From: Candidatus Obscuribacterales bacterium | GTDB lineage: Bacteria > Cyanobacteriota > Vampirovibrionia > Obscuribacterales > Obscuribacteraceae | Reading direction: 5' to 3' | Length of the DNA stretch: 44,885 nt | Assembly (NCBI GenBank): GCA_021732025.1 | Contig: JAKFVU010000065.1 | Location: forward strand, 1 to 44,885 | Part shown: piece after piece, positions 23,430-33,100 of the stretch | How the letters are laid out: the number at the start of each line of letters is the position of its first letter | Position numbering within the stretch: position 1 is the stretch's first letter | Made by a program: the position numbers and the translations under genes | The notes under the pieces: model-generated | Database searches by the model: none | Told to the model about the DNA's origin: nothing | Seen by the model: the letters and a program-made list of their open reading frames with translations, nothing else

Positions 23430-25121
23430 ATGAGCACAGTGGAGAAACGAAGCAAACGGGGCTCGGTAACTGCCTTTGCTGCAGCGTTAGCATTAACGCT
23501 CATGGTGCTCGGCATTGGCTTTATCATTATTTGTCTTTATATGGGCGGTCAGCGAGAAACAAAAAACGCCACCGACGCCGGTGCCTTGAGCGTGGGCAAA
23601 GAAGTACTGAGTGAACCAAGTGTGATGCTTACCCCCGCGGCCAATCAGAGATGTTTCTTTGACTGTACAAATGACACCATTAACAACAATGTTATGGGCG
23701 ATGGCAGAGTCAACCTTAATAGAATTAACAGAGTTTGGTCTAAGGCCATGGTCATTGCCATCAATGCCGAAGATAGCAATGCCGGTAGCGGCAAGGGCAA
23801 CGCTGACTCTGCCTTTCAGGGTGCCGAATCAATTAGCAACTCACTAGCAGACAAGCTTACCAATGCCTCGAACTTACATGGTTTCTTTACTGATCTCTCG
23901 AAGAAAAACTCTACCCGCATGATTGGTGTCGGCTCCGCCACCGAAGTTAAGCCTGGTGCTGGCTGGCAGACATCATTAATGGACCGCGACGCCGAAAGCA
24001 ACATCGAACTAACGGGCACTCCTAGTAACAACTTTTATCTACCACCTGGTTTTTCCATGCCCAGTAGCTCCACGACAAAATGTACGAGAAATCCAATTCC
24101 TGGTGAAGTAAGCAATACCACATTCTTAAAAGGTTACGCTCCACTGCAGATTGGCAACCATGATTTCTGGCAGGTGCCCTTTAAGTGGAATGACAAACCG
24201 CATTTGGTGTCAAGCACTCCTTTTATAGCAAACAAAGTCAGCACCAAGGCCACCAACTGGACAAAACCAGTTCCCAACGCCTTCTCGGTAGAGGGCCAAG
24301 CCATCAAACCAGGGGCAACTGGCGAAATAGCATCTTCATGGGTCTTAAGCAACCCGCGCCACGCCTACAAAATAGCGGCTCCCCATTCATTTCTCAAGAT
24401 ACATGTAGACCAATTGAAATGTCACTGGTTCTTTTATGTGCCTTTAAAAGTCGAGGGCTTCAGCACCCAAAACTACGATTACACACCCACCAGCCTCACA
24501 GGCTCTACCCATTTCCCCGGTGGAACAGGCTCTTCTTCACTGACACCACCAGCTCACATGATTGGTTTAGATGTGGTTGGCCGCACTCTTGATGAAATCA
24601 TTTTCGGCGTTCCAAAAGGCAGCACCGACAAACTCGAAAAATACATGGTCAGCCGCGCCAATCAGATGATAAGCAAACCCGGTGTCGAGATAACCGCGAG
24701 CAAACTTCATTCCACACTCAATAGCCCCACCACCATTGCCTGGCTCATTGCCGGAGAAAGAGATTTCTATGTGTTCAGCAAAGATGGTGAGACTCTGGAG
24801 TGCCAGCCGAAGGCTCTGGCCATTGCTATGGCGCCAACTTGGCTACCACTAATAATTGGTGAAAGTGCTGACGGTAATGAGACTAAGCTGATTGACGACG
24901 CTAACATGCCGTCTGTTGTCAACCCACCTATGCCTACCAGTCCGTCTCCTCTGCCATTCTTCACACCAGCTCCGCCTTACATACCAAATGTAAGCTGGGT
25001 GCTCTGGGACAAAGATGTGTATTGGAAAAATGGTACAGGCTACAATGGCTCACTGGGCGAAGTGCGGGTGAAGCGTTGGAGCGAAGTACATAGTGTCGGC
25101 GTCTGTATACCAATTATCTAA
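23430..25121 (+). CDS. TadG-like pilus-associated protein
   Basis: A 563-residue exported/anchored protein. The N-terminal segment KRGSVTAFAAALALTLMVLGIGFIIICLYM followed by GGQRETKNATDAGALSVGKE matches the TadE/G-like Flp pilus-assembly N-terminal domain: Gly-Ser-Val-x-Ala helix, then a Asn-Ala-x-Asp-Ala-(G/A)-A-L motif. The long remainder is Ser/Thr/Pro-rich, predicted extracytoplasmic, and contains no von Willebrand domain that I can see, unlike some TadG proteins. GGAGG lies 11 nt before the ATG. It completes a TadE-TadE-TadG set without the ATPase or platform genes. Confidence 0.78.
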   Translation: MSTVEKRSKRGSVTAFAAALALTLMVLGIGFIIICLYMGGQRETKNATDAGALSVGKEVLSEPSVMLTPAANQRCFFDCTNDTINNNVMGDGRVNLNRINRVWSKAMVIAINAEDSNAGSGKGNADSAFQGAESISNSLADKLTNASNLHGFFTDLSKKNSTRMIGVGSATEVKPGAGWQTSLMDRDAESNIELTGTPSNNFYLPPGFSMPSSSTTKCTRNPIPGEVSNTTFLKGYAPLQIGNHDFWQVPFKWNDKPHLVSSTPFIANKVSTKATNWTKPVPNAFSVEGQAIKPGATGEIASSWVLSNPRHAYKIAAPHSFLKIHVDQLKCHWFFYVPLKVEGFSTQNYDYTPTSLTGSTHFPGGTGSSSLTPPAHMIGLDVVGRTLDEIIFGVPKGSTDKLEKYMVSRANQMISKPGVEITASKLHSTLNSPTTIAWLIAGERDFYVFSKDGETLECQPKALAIAMAPTWLPLIIGESADGNETKLIDDANMPSVVNPPMPTSPSPLPFFTPAPPYIPNVSWVLWDKDVYWKNGTGYNGSLGEVRVKRWSEVHSVGVCIPII

Positions 25122-25134
25122 AGGGGAAATAAAG

Positions 25135-25650
25135 TTGAAGTTCAATTTGGTTCTTCCAACTTCACTACTGGTTTTACTTGGCAATAGCTTTGGGCTAGGT
25201 GTGGCCGTTGCCCAGACATCACAGCAAACGCCGCCGAAAACCTCGCCCGCCGATGTAGAAGCGGCCAAGCAAAAACTAGGCAGCATAATGGCAGCGAGCA
25301 ACATGAGGATGACCACTCAGGCGCCTAGCAATTTTCCGGTGCAACCATACAAAAGCAATGTTACTCAGACAACCTTCATTAACTCAACAAAAGGCTCTCC
25401 GGTAGCCAACCTGAGCATCTGCACTAAAGATTCTCCTGAAACAGTATTTCAGTGGTACCAGCAAGCTCTCAAGGCGGCTGGTTGGACTTTACGCATTCCT
25501 TCCGCCAAGCTCATGGCAAAACTCGGAAGCCAAGGCCAGCTCTTTATGCTGGACGCCGAGAAAGAGCAGCAAGGCATTAAACTGATGTGTATCTTAGACA
25601 AAGCCACTAATGGCACAACTGTTACAGTTGGCTGGCTGAAAAACCGATAA
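25135..25650 (+). CDS. Secreted protein of unknown function
   Basis: A 171-residue exported protein. TTG at 25135 with AGGGGA 8 nt upstream gives a good signal peptide (MKFNLVLPTSLLVLLGNSFGLGVAVAQ); the longer frame from 25093 overlaps the TadG-like stop region and spoils it. The mature part has KSNVTQTTFINSTKG and SICTKDSPETVFQWYQQALKAAGW, a pattern of small secreted domains where a short peptide cluster W-Y-Q-x-A-L-x-x-A-G-W recurs; no family name assigned. It begins 13 bp after the TadG-like gene and ends 18 bp before the next kinase, so an operon is likely. Confidence 0.65.
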   Translation: MKFNLVLPTSLLVLLGNSFGLGVAVAQTSQQTPPKTSPADVEAAKQKLGSIMAASNMRMTTQAPSNFPVQPYKSNVTQTTFINSTKGSPVANLSICTKDSPETVFQWYQQALKAAGWTLRIPSAKLMAKLGSQGQLFMLDAEKEQQGIKLMCILDKATNGTTVTVGWLKNR

Positions 25651-25668
25651 GTGTAAGATAATAATGAG

Positions 25669-26634
25669 GTGTTCGACGAGGCTATAGAAATCATGGATAA
25701 CGGCAAAAAGCTTGTAGGTGCTGTTATCGAGAAGCGTTTTAAGCTTGAAAGCGTGATTGGCCGGGGCGGTCTGAGCACAGTCTACAAAGGCCATCATGAA
25801 AAAGCTGGCTTTCCAGTAGCTGTAAAAGTTCTCCATGCTGATTTTTCAGACACTGATGAAAGCCGAGAACGCTTTAAACGTGAAGCGGCCATCATCAACC
25901 ATCTGAATCACCCAAATATTGTTCACATGTATTCATTCGGCTTTCTCTCAGATCTGACTGAGGGTCTAGACGTAAAGTTCAAGCCAGGTGCCGAGCCTTT
26001 GCCTTACTTAGTGCTTGAGCATCTGGCTGGATATGGCCTCGATACGATACTTGATCAACGCGAAAAACTGTCTGAAAACCTGGCCTATCGGCTCATAGCC
26101 GGAGTTATAGAGGGCTTGCAGTTTGCCCATGATATGGGCATTGTTCACCGCGATATCAAACCCAGCAATGTCATGGTAATTGAAGAGTTAAGCGACGACG
26201 ATAAGTCATACCCTGGCCCCTATTCGCAGCATGTCAAATTGCTCGATTTCGGCATAGCAAAATGCAATGCCTGCCACGACGAAAAACCAGCTCAACTAAC
26301 CCAACCGGGCTTTGTCTTTGGCAGCCCACTCTATATGAGCCCAGAACAATGCAAGGGCCAAGAAGTAGATCAACGCTCTGATATTTATTCGCTAGGTTGC
26401 ATGTACTACGAAATGATCAAGGGTGAACCACCTTTTAAAGGCGAAAGTGCCGTTCACACTTTTGCTATGCACCTTTACGAAAAGCCAGTGGCGCTGCCTA
26501 TCGGCCTCGGCGACGGCTTCGTCTCGCAAGAATTAAATGACATTATTTTGCGCTGCCTAGAAAAAGACAGAGACGACAGGTGGCGCTCAGTTAGCCAACT
26601 TAAACAGGCTCTGAAAGACTTGTACAAGTTCTAA
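25669..26634 (+). CDS. Soluble Ser/Thr protein kinase
   Basis: Hanks-type kinase of 321 residues from a GTG at 25669; an ATG at 25693 (MDNGKKLVG), 11 nt after GAGG, is an equally plausible start. The domain is complete: Gly loop IGRGGLSTVYKG (31-41), Lys53, HRDIKPSNVMV (160-170), LLDFGIAK (DFG 193-195), GSPLYMSPEQC and the C-lobe HLYEKPVALP. There is no TM helix and no sensor tail, unlike the kinase at 17194, with which it shares FGSPLYMSPEQC and DQRSDIYSLGC-like phrases. It may be the cytosolic partner acting on the FHA/K-T-L proteins. Confidence 0.92.
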   Translation: MFDEAIEIMDNGKKLVGAVIEKRFKLESVIGRGGLSTVYKGHHEKAGFPVAVKVLHADFSDTDESRERFKREAAIINHLNHPNIVHMYSFGFLSDLTEGLDVKFKPGAEPLPYLVLEHLAGYGLDTILDQREKLSENLAYRLIAGVIEGLQFAHDMGIVHRDIKPSNVMVIEELSDDDKSYPGPYSQHVKLLDFGIAKCNACHDEKPAQLTQPGFVFGSPLYMSPEQCKGQEVDQRSDIYSLGCMYYEMIKGEPPFKGESAVHTFAMHLYEKPVALPIGLGDGFVSQELNDIILRCLEKDRDDRWRSVSQLKQALKDLYKF

Positions 26635-26642
26635 AGCTGGCT

Positions 26643-28256
26643 CTACAAATGCGCTTGAATGCCTTGTAGACGCAGCAAGTCGACTAGATGTGCACCTTCT
26701 ATCAACTGAATTGGTTTGCCTTCGGCAAACTGCCAAGCATCGGCTCCCAACTTGCTCGTGGTCACAAGAATTGCTTTGCTAGCCCCTTCGTGTTGCATAG
26801 CACCATAGAGGTCACGCACACAAGATACAGGTACAGTTCGTTTATAACGCTTGGCCTGAATTACAATCTTGCCACCAAGAATAGGCCTTTTATCGAGAGC
26901 AACAATATCGACTCCACCATCATGAGAAGCTTTAGTCAACTCAGATTGAAGGCCCATGCGACTAAGCAGGTGAGCTATTAGATGCTCGAATTCGACTGGG
27001 TCGATTGTCGAGAGGGAGAGCGAACTATCTTTTAATTCGCTATTGCTCTTGGTATTAGCAGTGGTGCGCAGCGGTTGCACTGCATTAATCAGGTTATTTG
27101 AATAGATAGAGACAGCAGCTGAGTCAGTGCCTAAGCGAGCACCAAGTTTACGCAGGCAGGCGATCTTGTCGACCCTGGCAATATCTAGCTTGGCCAAATC
27201 TTCACGAGTGACCCGCACCGATAGCAAGCACCCCCTTTGATCTTTGCCAGTCTCAGGCACCACTATCAAAGCAAAGGCATTGAAAATGACACTATCAAGA
27301 GCGTTGGCGCGGTCGGCCAATAGAGCATCAGCAGCCATACGCAGGGCCCAAGAAGCAAGAAACTGGCGATATTGTTCACTGCGTTCTTGCGGTTTAGCGT
27401 CAAGATAGCGAACACTCATTGACGACTTGGTGAACTTAGCGCCTTTGTGCCGCGGGATAATTTCGTAGCCCGGTGCTTCGGCATCAATCACTAATTCGCG
27501 CTCAGAGGCAGCGTAAGCAAACGACAAACTATGCTCAAATAGCTGAGCTATGGCCGACTTGGTAAAGAAGAGCTGATAATATTTGCAAATCGCATCGGGC
27601 TTTTTGGCCAGATAATTACTTTTGAATTTCTCGCCTGATTTGCTTGGAGCTTTTGCACCGGTGCTGCGCACTTTTCTTTGTTTCTTAGTGCTTGCAATGT
27701 TTGAAGTGAGGCGCCGTTTCTTTTCACCGAATGGGCCGCCCAGATAGAGATTTGCCGCTGTAGAAAGAAAAGAAGCAAAGGCCATGGCTGTATGAACTGG
27801 CACAAAGGCAGCAGCCACTAAATACAATATTACCCAGAGGGGTAAACAAACGAGAGCAGCAATCGAATAGCTATTAATTTCGTGCAGCAGGCGCGGCAAC
27901 AGTGGGCGAAAAGTCTGCGGCAGTATCTGGCCTCTAGCAACATAGACAATCATTGCCAGGCAGATGACGGCAGAAAATGTGGCGGCTATCTCAATATGTT
28001 TGGCACCATAAAACTCAAAGGCACCAAAAGTTAAGACCAAGAATGCCGGCAATAGAACAACTGAGGCGACAAAGGCAGTAGGCCAGTTAAAGCTCTCATC
28101 AATGCACTTGGCGTTTGTTATAGGCGAAAAAGACGGCTGGGAGTGGAGGTTGCAAAGAGATTCGACTGATTCTTTTAGCTGCAAGTTATATTGCTCGACT
28201 TCAGCAGAAGTCTGCAAAGCGGGCTTAGATCTAGAGCTAGTCGAAGACGAAGGCAA
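26643..28256 (-). CDS. Membrane-anchored Mrr-type restriction endonuclease
   Basis: A 537-residue protein with an Mrr-like catalytic domain at its C-terminus (about residues 414-537). The PD-(D/E)xK nuclease core is seen: Glu424 in VEFEHLIAHLLSRMGL, Asp450 in SHDGGVDIVALD, and the Q-x-K signature Gln467-Ala-Lys469 in IVIQAKRYKRTVPV. Residues about 59-173 hold four hydrophobic segments, and the middle 240 residues are unrecognised. AGGA 7 nt before a TTG at 28256 supports that start. Mrr cuts modified DNA; membrane anchoring is unusual and suggests attack on incoming DNA or a stress-sensing role. There is no methylase nearby. Confidence 0.82.
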   Translation of the reverse strand: MPSSSTSSRSKPALQTSAEVEQYNLQLKESVESLCNLHSQPSFSPITNAKCIDESFNWPTAFVASVVLLPAFLVLTFGAFEFYGAKHIEIAATFSAVICLAMIVYVARGQILPQTFRPLLPRLLHEINSYSIAALVCLPLWVILYLVAAAFVPVHTAMAFASFLSTAANLYLGGPFGEKKRRLTSNIASTKKQRKVRSTGAKAPSKSGEKFKSNYLAKKPDAICKYYQLFFTKSAIAQLFEHSLSFAYAASERELVIDAEAPGYEIIPRHKGAKFTKSSMSVRYLDAKPQERSEQYRQFLASWALRMAADALLADRANALDSVIFNAFALIVVPETGKDQRGCLLSVRVTREDLAKLDIARVDKIACLRKLGARLGTDSAAVSIYSNNLINAVQPLRTTANTKSNSELKDSSLSLSTIDPVEFEHLIAHLLSRMGLQSELTKASHDGGVDIVALDKRPILGGKIVIQAKRYKRTVPVSCVRDLYGAMQHEGASKAILVTTSKLGADAWQFAEGKPIQLIEGAHLVDLLRLQGIQAHL

Positions 28257-28403
28257 TGCTATTTCCTATGTTGAGCGCCAACAGAGCACACTTCTGATTA
28301 TGCCCGCTCAACACGTGATTCCAACTGACTTTCAGACAATTGCAAGAACAAAACTGATTACCAGACACTGGTAGTTAGCTAGGTATTTATTTGGTGGCCG
28401 AAT

Positions 28404-29366
28404 TTATTGCAGTTCAGCGTTAAGAATATTGGCCAATCGAGCGCCCGCCAATGCTACTCGCTGCTTGGCCACACGCAGTGCCGATTGCTTATATTCTGGT
28501 GTCAATTTCTCTACTCGAGAGCTGATGCCAACTGGTGCAACATACACTTTGCTTTTACATAGTGCAAAGCTTTCCTTCACCCATTTTTCTACTTTGAGAT
28601 TGCCAGCTTGCCGAGCCGAAGCTGCTGGCAGAGCAGCAATGAATGGAATAACACTAGCGGGATTGCGCTCACTACTGAGAATTTCATCCCAAAAGCTGTG
28701 CAACAAAGTAGGAGGATTGCTATCGTAGATTTTTACTGCATTGCCACCACTATCGCCGTCGGGCAATTCTTTGGTTATGCGATTGACACAGTGAAGCGGT
28801 TGGTGCAAATCACCGACTAGATGCAATAACCAATTGAGATCATAAGACTTTAATTCGTCTGAACTGGTTGATGCCAACGTTGAGCGACATACTGCAATTT
28901 CTGTCTCGGCGTTGGGGCTGGGCACAGGCAAAAGCTTTGTTTTATCAGGGCTGAGAGGCAAGTCAACGAAGTGCCAGTACTTATGTAAGAGCTTGTCACT
29001 ATAGCCCGCATTGATACTTGAAGTGATACCGTCTGGTCGATAGCCGCTATCTAGACCATCAGACTGATAGCTGCTATCACCCTTTATGGCATCGGGCCAA
29101 GTGGCGGCTAGCATAAACAACATCATGTTTTTATCTTGGTCGCTCACCTTCGGGCCTAGAGCAGCAAGCCAAACTGAATAGCTTGGATTGAGCTGAACTA
29201 AATGATCGGCTCTTTGGCGAACCTGGGGCTTGAGCTGTTTGTAAGCAATTCCGGCCACAGCCATATGACCAAAGTCATTCCAGCAATAAGCCGGAGCAGG
29301 CACCACATATAGGGCCAGAAGAGTAAGTAAGGACGAAACGCCAAATAATTTCTTTGCTTTATTCAT
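28404..29366 (-). CDS. Secreted S1/P1-family nuclease
   Basis: Exported zinc-dependent single-strand nuclease of the S1/P1 family, 320 residues. The signal peptide ends before Trp29, the obligatory N-terminal zinc ligand in mature P1-type enzymes (AYCWNDFGHMAVAGIAY, with His34 next). Other ligands are in YWHFVDLPL, WLLHLVGDLHQPLHCVNR and the HSFWDEIL region; GDSGGNAVK also matches. Length and motif order fit. It probably degrades extracellular RNA or DNA for phosphate or nucleotide scavenging. It lies 147 bp upstream, in transcription order, of the Mrr-like gene. Confidence 0.9.
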   Translation of the reverse strand: MNKAKKLFGVSSLLTLLALYVVPAPAYCWNDFGHMAVAGIAYKQLKPQVRQRADHLVQLNPSYSVWLAALGPKVSDQDKNMMLFMLAATWPDAIKGDSSYQSDGLDSGYRPDGITSSINAGYSDKLLHKYWHFVDLPLSPDKTKLLPVPSPNAETEIAVCRSTLASTSSDELKSYDLNWLLHLVGDLHQPLHCVNRITKELPDGDSGGNAVKIYDSNPPTLLHSFWDEILSSERNPASVIPFIAALPAASARQAGNLKVEKWVKESFALCKSKVYVAPVGISSRVEKLTPEYKQSALRVAKQRVALAGARLANILNAELQ

Positions 29367-29389
29367 AAGGTGAATAATTCTAGCAGTAA

Positions 29390-29413
29390 GAGGCGACCTT
29401 TACAGGCCGCCTC
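29390..29413 (-). terminator. Stem-loop after the stress-type protein gene
   Basis: GAGGCG (29390-29395) pairs with CGCCTC (29408-29413), with an inner CCT/AGG pair, 35 nt beyond the stop of the gene ending at 29448 on the minus strand. The U-run is weak. It resembles the GAGGC/GCCTC hairpin at 4274-4301. Confidence 0.5.
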
Positions 29414-29447
29414 ACTACATGCTGATTGAATGCTTCTAGGTCAGAAG

Positions 29448-29969
29448 TTACTTCTTAACAGCTTCTTCGCCAGAGCGCATGATGTCCTTAGCTCCACCGT
29501 TCTTGAAAATATCTTCAGCTTGTTTAGCTTGATCGTTATTTTCAGTGTGAACAGAAAGAAGGATGTTACCATCGCGCAATTTGCCTTCATATTGTTTGGC
29601 TTCGTACTCTGGCATACCGAGGCCGATCAGACCACCAGTAACACCGCCAGTTGCTGCACCAATAGCGGCTCCGCTAAGAGCTGCCATGATAGGGCCTGCA
29701 GCCACGAATGGTCCAACACCAGGTATGGCAAGAGCGCCAATGCCAGCTAGCCAACCAAGAGCGCCACCAAGGACGGCTCCGGATGCTGCGCCAGCAGAAG
29801 TTCCTTCTGGAGCTTTGCTGTGCTTCTCTGTGCCTAGATCGCGAACACCAGTTCTGTCTGGCATCAGTACTGAAATATCAGTATTGAGAAATCCAGCTGT
29901 TTTCAGCATATCAACGATATTTTCTGCTTGTACTTCTGTAGGTACAATACAAATTACTGCTTGTTTCAT
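29448..29969 (-). CDS. Glycine-zipper stress-type protein
   Basis: A 173-residue protein. The N-terminal part (MKQAVICIVPTEVQAENIVDMLKTAGF, residues 1-27; DISVLMPD) resembles the general-stress/YflT-type or ferredoxin-fold regulators. A Gly/Ala-rich hydrophobic region follows (ASGAVLGGALGWLAG ... GAAIGAATGGVTGGL), a glycine-zipper pair likely able to insert in membranes, and then DGNILLSVHTENNDQAKQAE, the closing strand of the split domain. GGAGAG 3 nt before the ATG at 29969 selects this start over an ATG at 29999. The role is not known, and I infer only stress association by family likeness. Confidence 0.7.
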   Translation of the reverse strand: MKQAVICIVPTEVQAENIVDMLKTAGFLNTDISVLMPDRTGVRDLGTEKHSKAPEGTSAGAASGAVLGGALGWLAGIGALAIPGVGPFVAAGPIMAALSGAAIGAATGGVTGGLIGLGMPEYEAKQYEGKLRDGNILLSVHTENNDQAKQAEDIFKNGGAKDIMRSGEEAVKK

Positions 29970-30131
29970 GATCTCTCCAATTGATGTGTATAGCGTCATT
30001 GACGCCTGTGATTAAAGGGCATTAACTACTGCCCAAACTTTTATTCTCTTTAAATGATTCTTGAACGGACGCTTAGGCATCTTTGCTGACACTGACTAAC
30101 GAGGTCGCACTAAGTTCCCGCCAAAATATTG

Positions 30132-33100
30132 TCAAGCGCTAGGTAAATTGGAAAAACTTTGTTCTATTAAGGCAAATTGCTTATCAATTTCTGTCCAATC
30201 GACTGCAGCGATGGCCTTTTCTAATTCCACACAGGCATTCTTGTATTCATTTACATAGAACGGTAGGCACAAACCTTTAAGGCGATGGGCAATGGCTTTA
30301 ACATCAGCTAACTGCCGAGCCGTAATCGCTTTGCCCAATTCTCGAGATGTCTGGGCTACGCCTTGCACAAATTCGTTCATCAACTGCACTGCAGTTTCTC
30401 TATCCATTGAACTTTCCCACTCAGCAAATGTATGGTGGTACTGCTTCATTATTGATTCGTGGCTATCGGCGTCAACGGCCAAATTAGCAGCGCTATCGAG
30501 ACCAACATTGGCATTCACAACCAGCGACTGAGTGAGCCAGCGCCGCAAAATCATCTCAAGTTTTTTTAGATTGACAGGCTTAGTTATATAATCGTCCATC
30601 CCTGCAGCAATGCATAGCTCACGATCACCGCTCATAGCTTGAGCAGTCATTGCCACAATAATAGAATGTCCACCGCTTACTTCTTCTAATTTGCGAATCG
30701 CCCGAGTAGCCTGAAATCCATCCATTTCAGGCATTTGACAATCCATCAGAATAAGAGAATAAGTGGAATTGCAAACTTCTTTAATGGCCTCCATGCCATT
30801 TGAAACGGCCACTACAGTGCAGCCTAATTCCTTCAGTTGAAGTTGCGCTAGTTTTTGATTGACCGGATGATCTTCTACTACCAATATATGGAATTTGTTA
30901 TAAGTAGCATTGGCCGGAACTTGAGCTAACGAGCCTGCTGAAATCGCGCTCTCAGCTCCTGTCGATAAACCAGACAGGCACGATAACAAACGACTCTGTT
31001 TATACGGCTTGCGTAAACAAGCTGAAAATTGCTCTGAATAACCAGGCCCGCACCAAACCAACGGAACGGCTGGCCCAACATTGGCAGTCGCCGACTCGAC
31101 AAAACCAAGGGCCTCAGCAATATCAACGCCGTCAACTAAGATTAAGTCGAATGCTTTCTGAGCTTGTACAAGGAGCCCAATGGCGGCATCATAACTTTCA
31201 GCAGAACTCAATTCAAAACCCCAATCAGTGCCATATGTAGTTAGCACTTGGACAGCTCGGGCTGGAGCATTAACCACTAAAATACGGCGGCTTTCTAAAA
31301 GATTGCGCCTCTCCTTTTCTACCGCAAGGTCTTTCTCAGCTAAAATCTGTAGCGGTATGTTTACAGCGAAGCGGCTGCCCTTGCCCAACTCGCTATCGAC
31401 TGAAATAGTACCCGTCATCATCTGCACCAGTCTTTTGGTAATAGACAAACCAAGACCGGTGCCACCAAATTTACGAGTGATCGAACTGTCAGCTTGAGAA
31501 AACGGCATAAACAAATTGTCGATTGATTCACTGTTCATGCCAATGCCGGTGTCGGTCACCACAAACTGAACATTACGAGTGCCTTGGCTAATATCGCCGA
31601 CAGACTGAGCAGGTTCCGCAAATACCTCCACCAACACCTCACCGCCACTGGTGAACTTAATGGCATTGCTTAGCAGATTGAGCAATATTTGTCGTAGGCG
31701 AATGGTATCACCCAGCACCATCAAAGGAGTGTCGCGGGCTATGTGTGCCACCAGTGAGACTTGCTTCTCATTGGCAGACTCGGCAAATAATTCTATGCTC
31801 TCTTCTACCAAATCGACGAGGTCGAGAGGAGCGTAGGACAGTTCTAATTTACCGGCCTCGACTTTAGAAAGATCGAGAATGTCGTTGATCAAAACAAGCA
31901 GACTCTCGGCCGATGTATTTATGGTATTGACCATGTCTTGCTGCTGAGGTTCAAGAACCGTGCGACTGAGCAAATCACTCATGCCAATAACAGCATTCAT
32001 CGGGGTGCGAATTTCATGGCTCATATTGGCAAGAAAATCGCTTTTCGCCTGATTTGCTAATTCGGCTGCTTCTTTGGCTAGGCCTAACTCTGCTGTACGT
32101 TGTAGCACCCGGTCTTCTAAATCACTGTTGAGAGCTCGCAAATCTGCCTCAGCTTTAAGCCGGGCAGTAATATCCTGCACCATAGCCACAGAAGCAGTTG
32201 GTCGACCTGAGCTATCGCGCAATATGGCCGCATTAACTTCAACCCAAATGATCGAACCATCTTTGCGAATATAGCGCTTCTCGATTAAGTAAACAGAACT
32301 AGGATCAGCCAAGGCTTTAGCAAAGCGCGCTGCATCTTCCTCGCGATCATCCGGGTGAGTAAGATAGGGAAACTCCATACCAACTAGCTCTTCTTCAGAG
32401 TAGCCAGTTATCTCACAGAATTTAGCATTGACCATGTTTATGCGTTTAGTGGCAACGTTACCCTGGGCTTTGCCTACCCCTACCATCTCGAAAATCAAAC
32501 GGTACTGTGTTTCTCTTGCTTTCAGGGTCTCAAATAGTAAGACATTCTCAAGGGAAGTGACTATTTGAGCGGAGAGCAGCTGCAGAAGATCAATGCGATC
32601 GGAGGTGAACAGATCTGGAGCGAGATTGTTCTCCATGTACATGAGGCCGAGCAATTTTGATTGTTTGACTATAGGAATACAAAGGGCAGATCGGGTTTTA
32701 ACTTGCTCAAAGTAAGGGTCACGACCAAAGAGAGTGTCGTGGGTAGCATCAGCTACAGCCACAGTTTCTAAGGTGCGACGAACATAGTTAATAAGTGAGT
32801 GCGGTAGATTCTTGTAGCCACTCAGAGGCATCTCGTCAATTTTTGTGTTTGATCTTGAGTGAACTATGAGCTCGTCATCTCGCTGCAATATCAAAACGGC
32901 ATGTTGTGCAGCAGCTGATTCGGCCATCACTCGCAGTAATGTATCCAGCAGCTTATCGAGTTCCACTTCTTTTGATATGGCTTGAGCAGCTTTGAATACA
33001 GTCATCATATCGAGCGACCATGTCACCCGAGAAGGCATTAATTCAGGATACAGACTATCGAGTTGTCTAACCTTTGCCGCATTATTCCAGCGCAAGTTTG

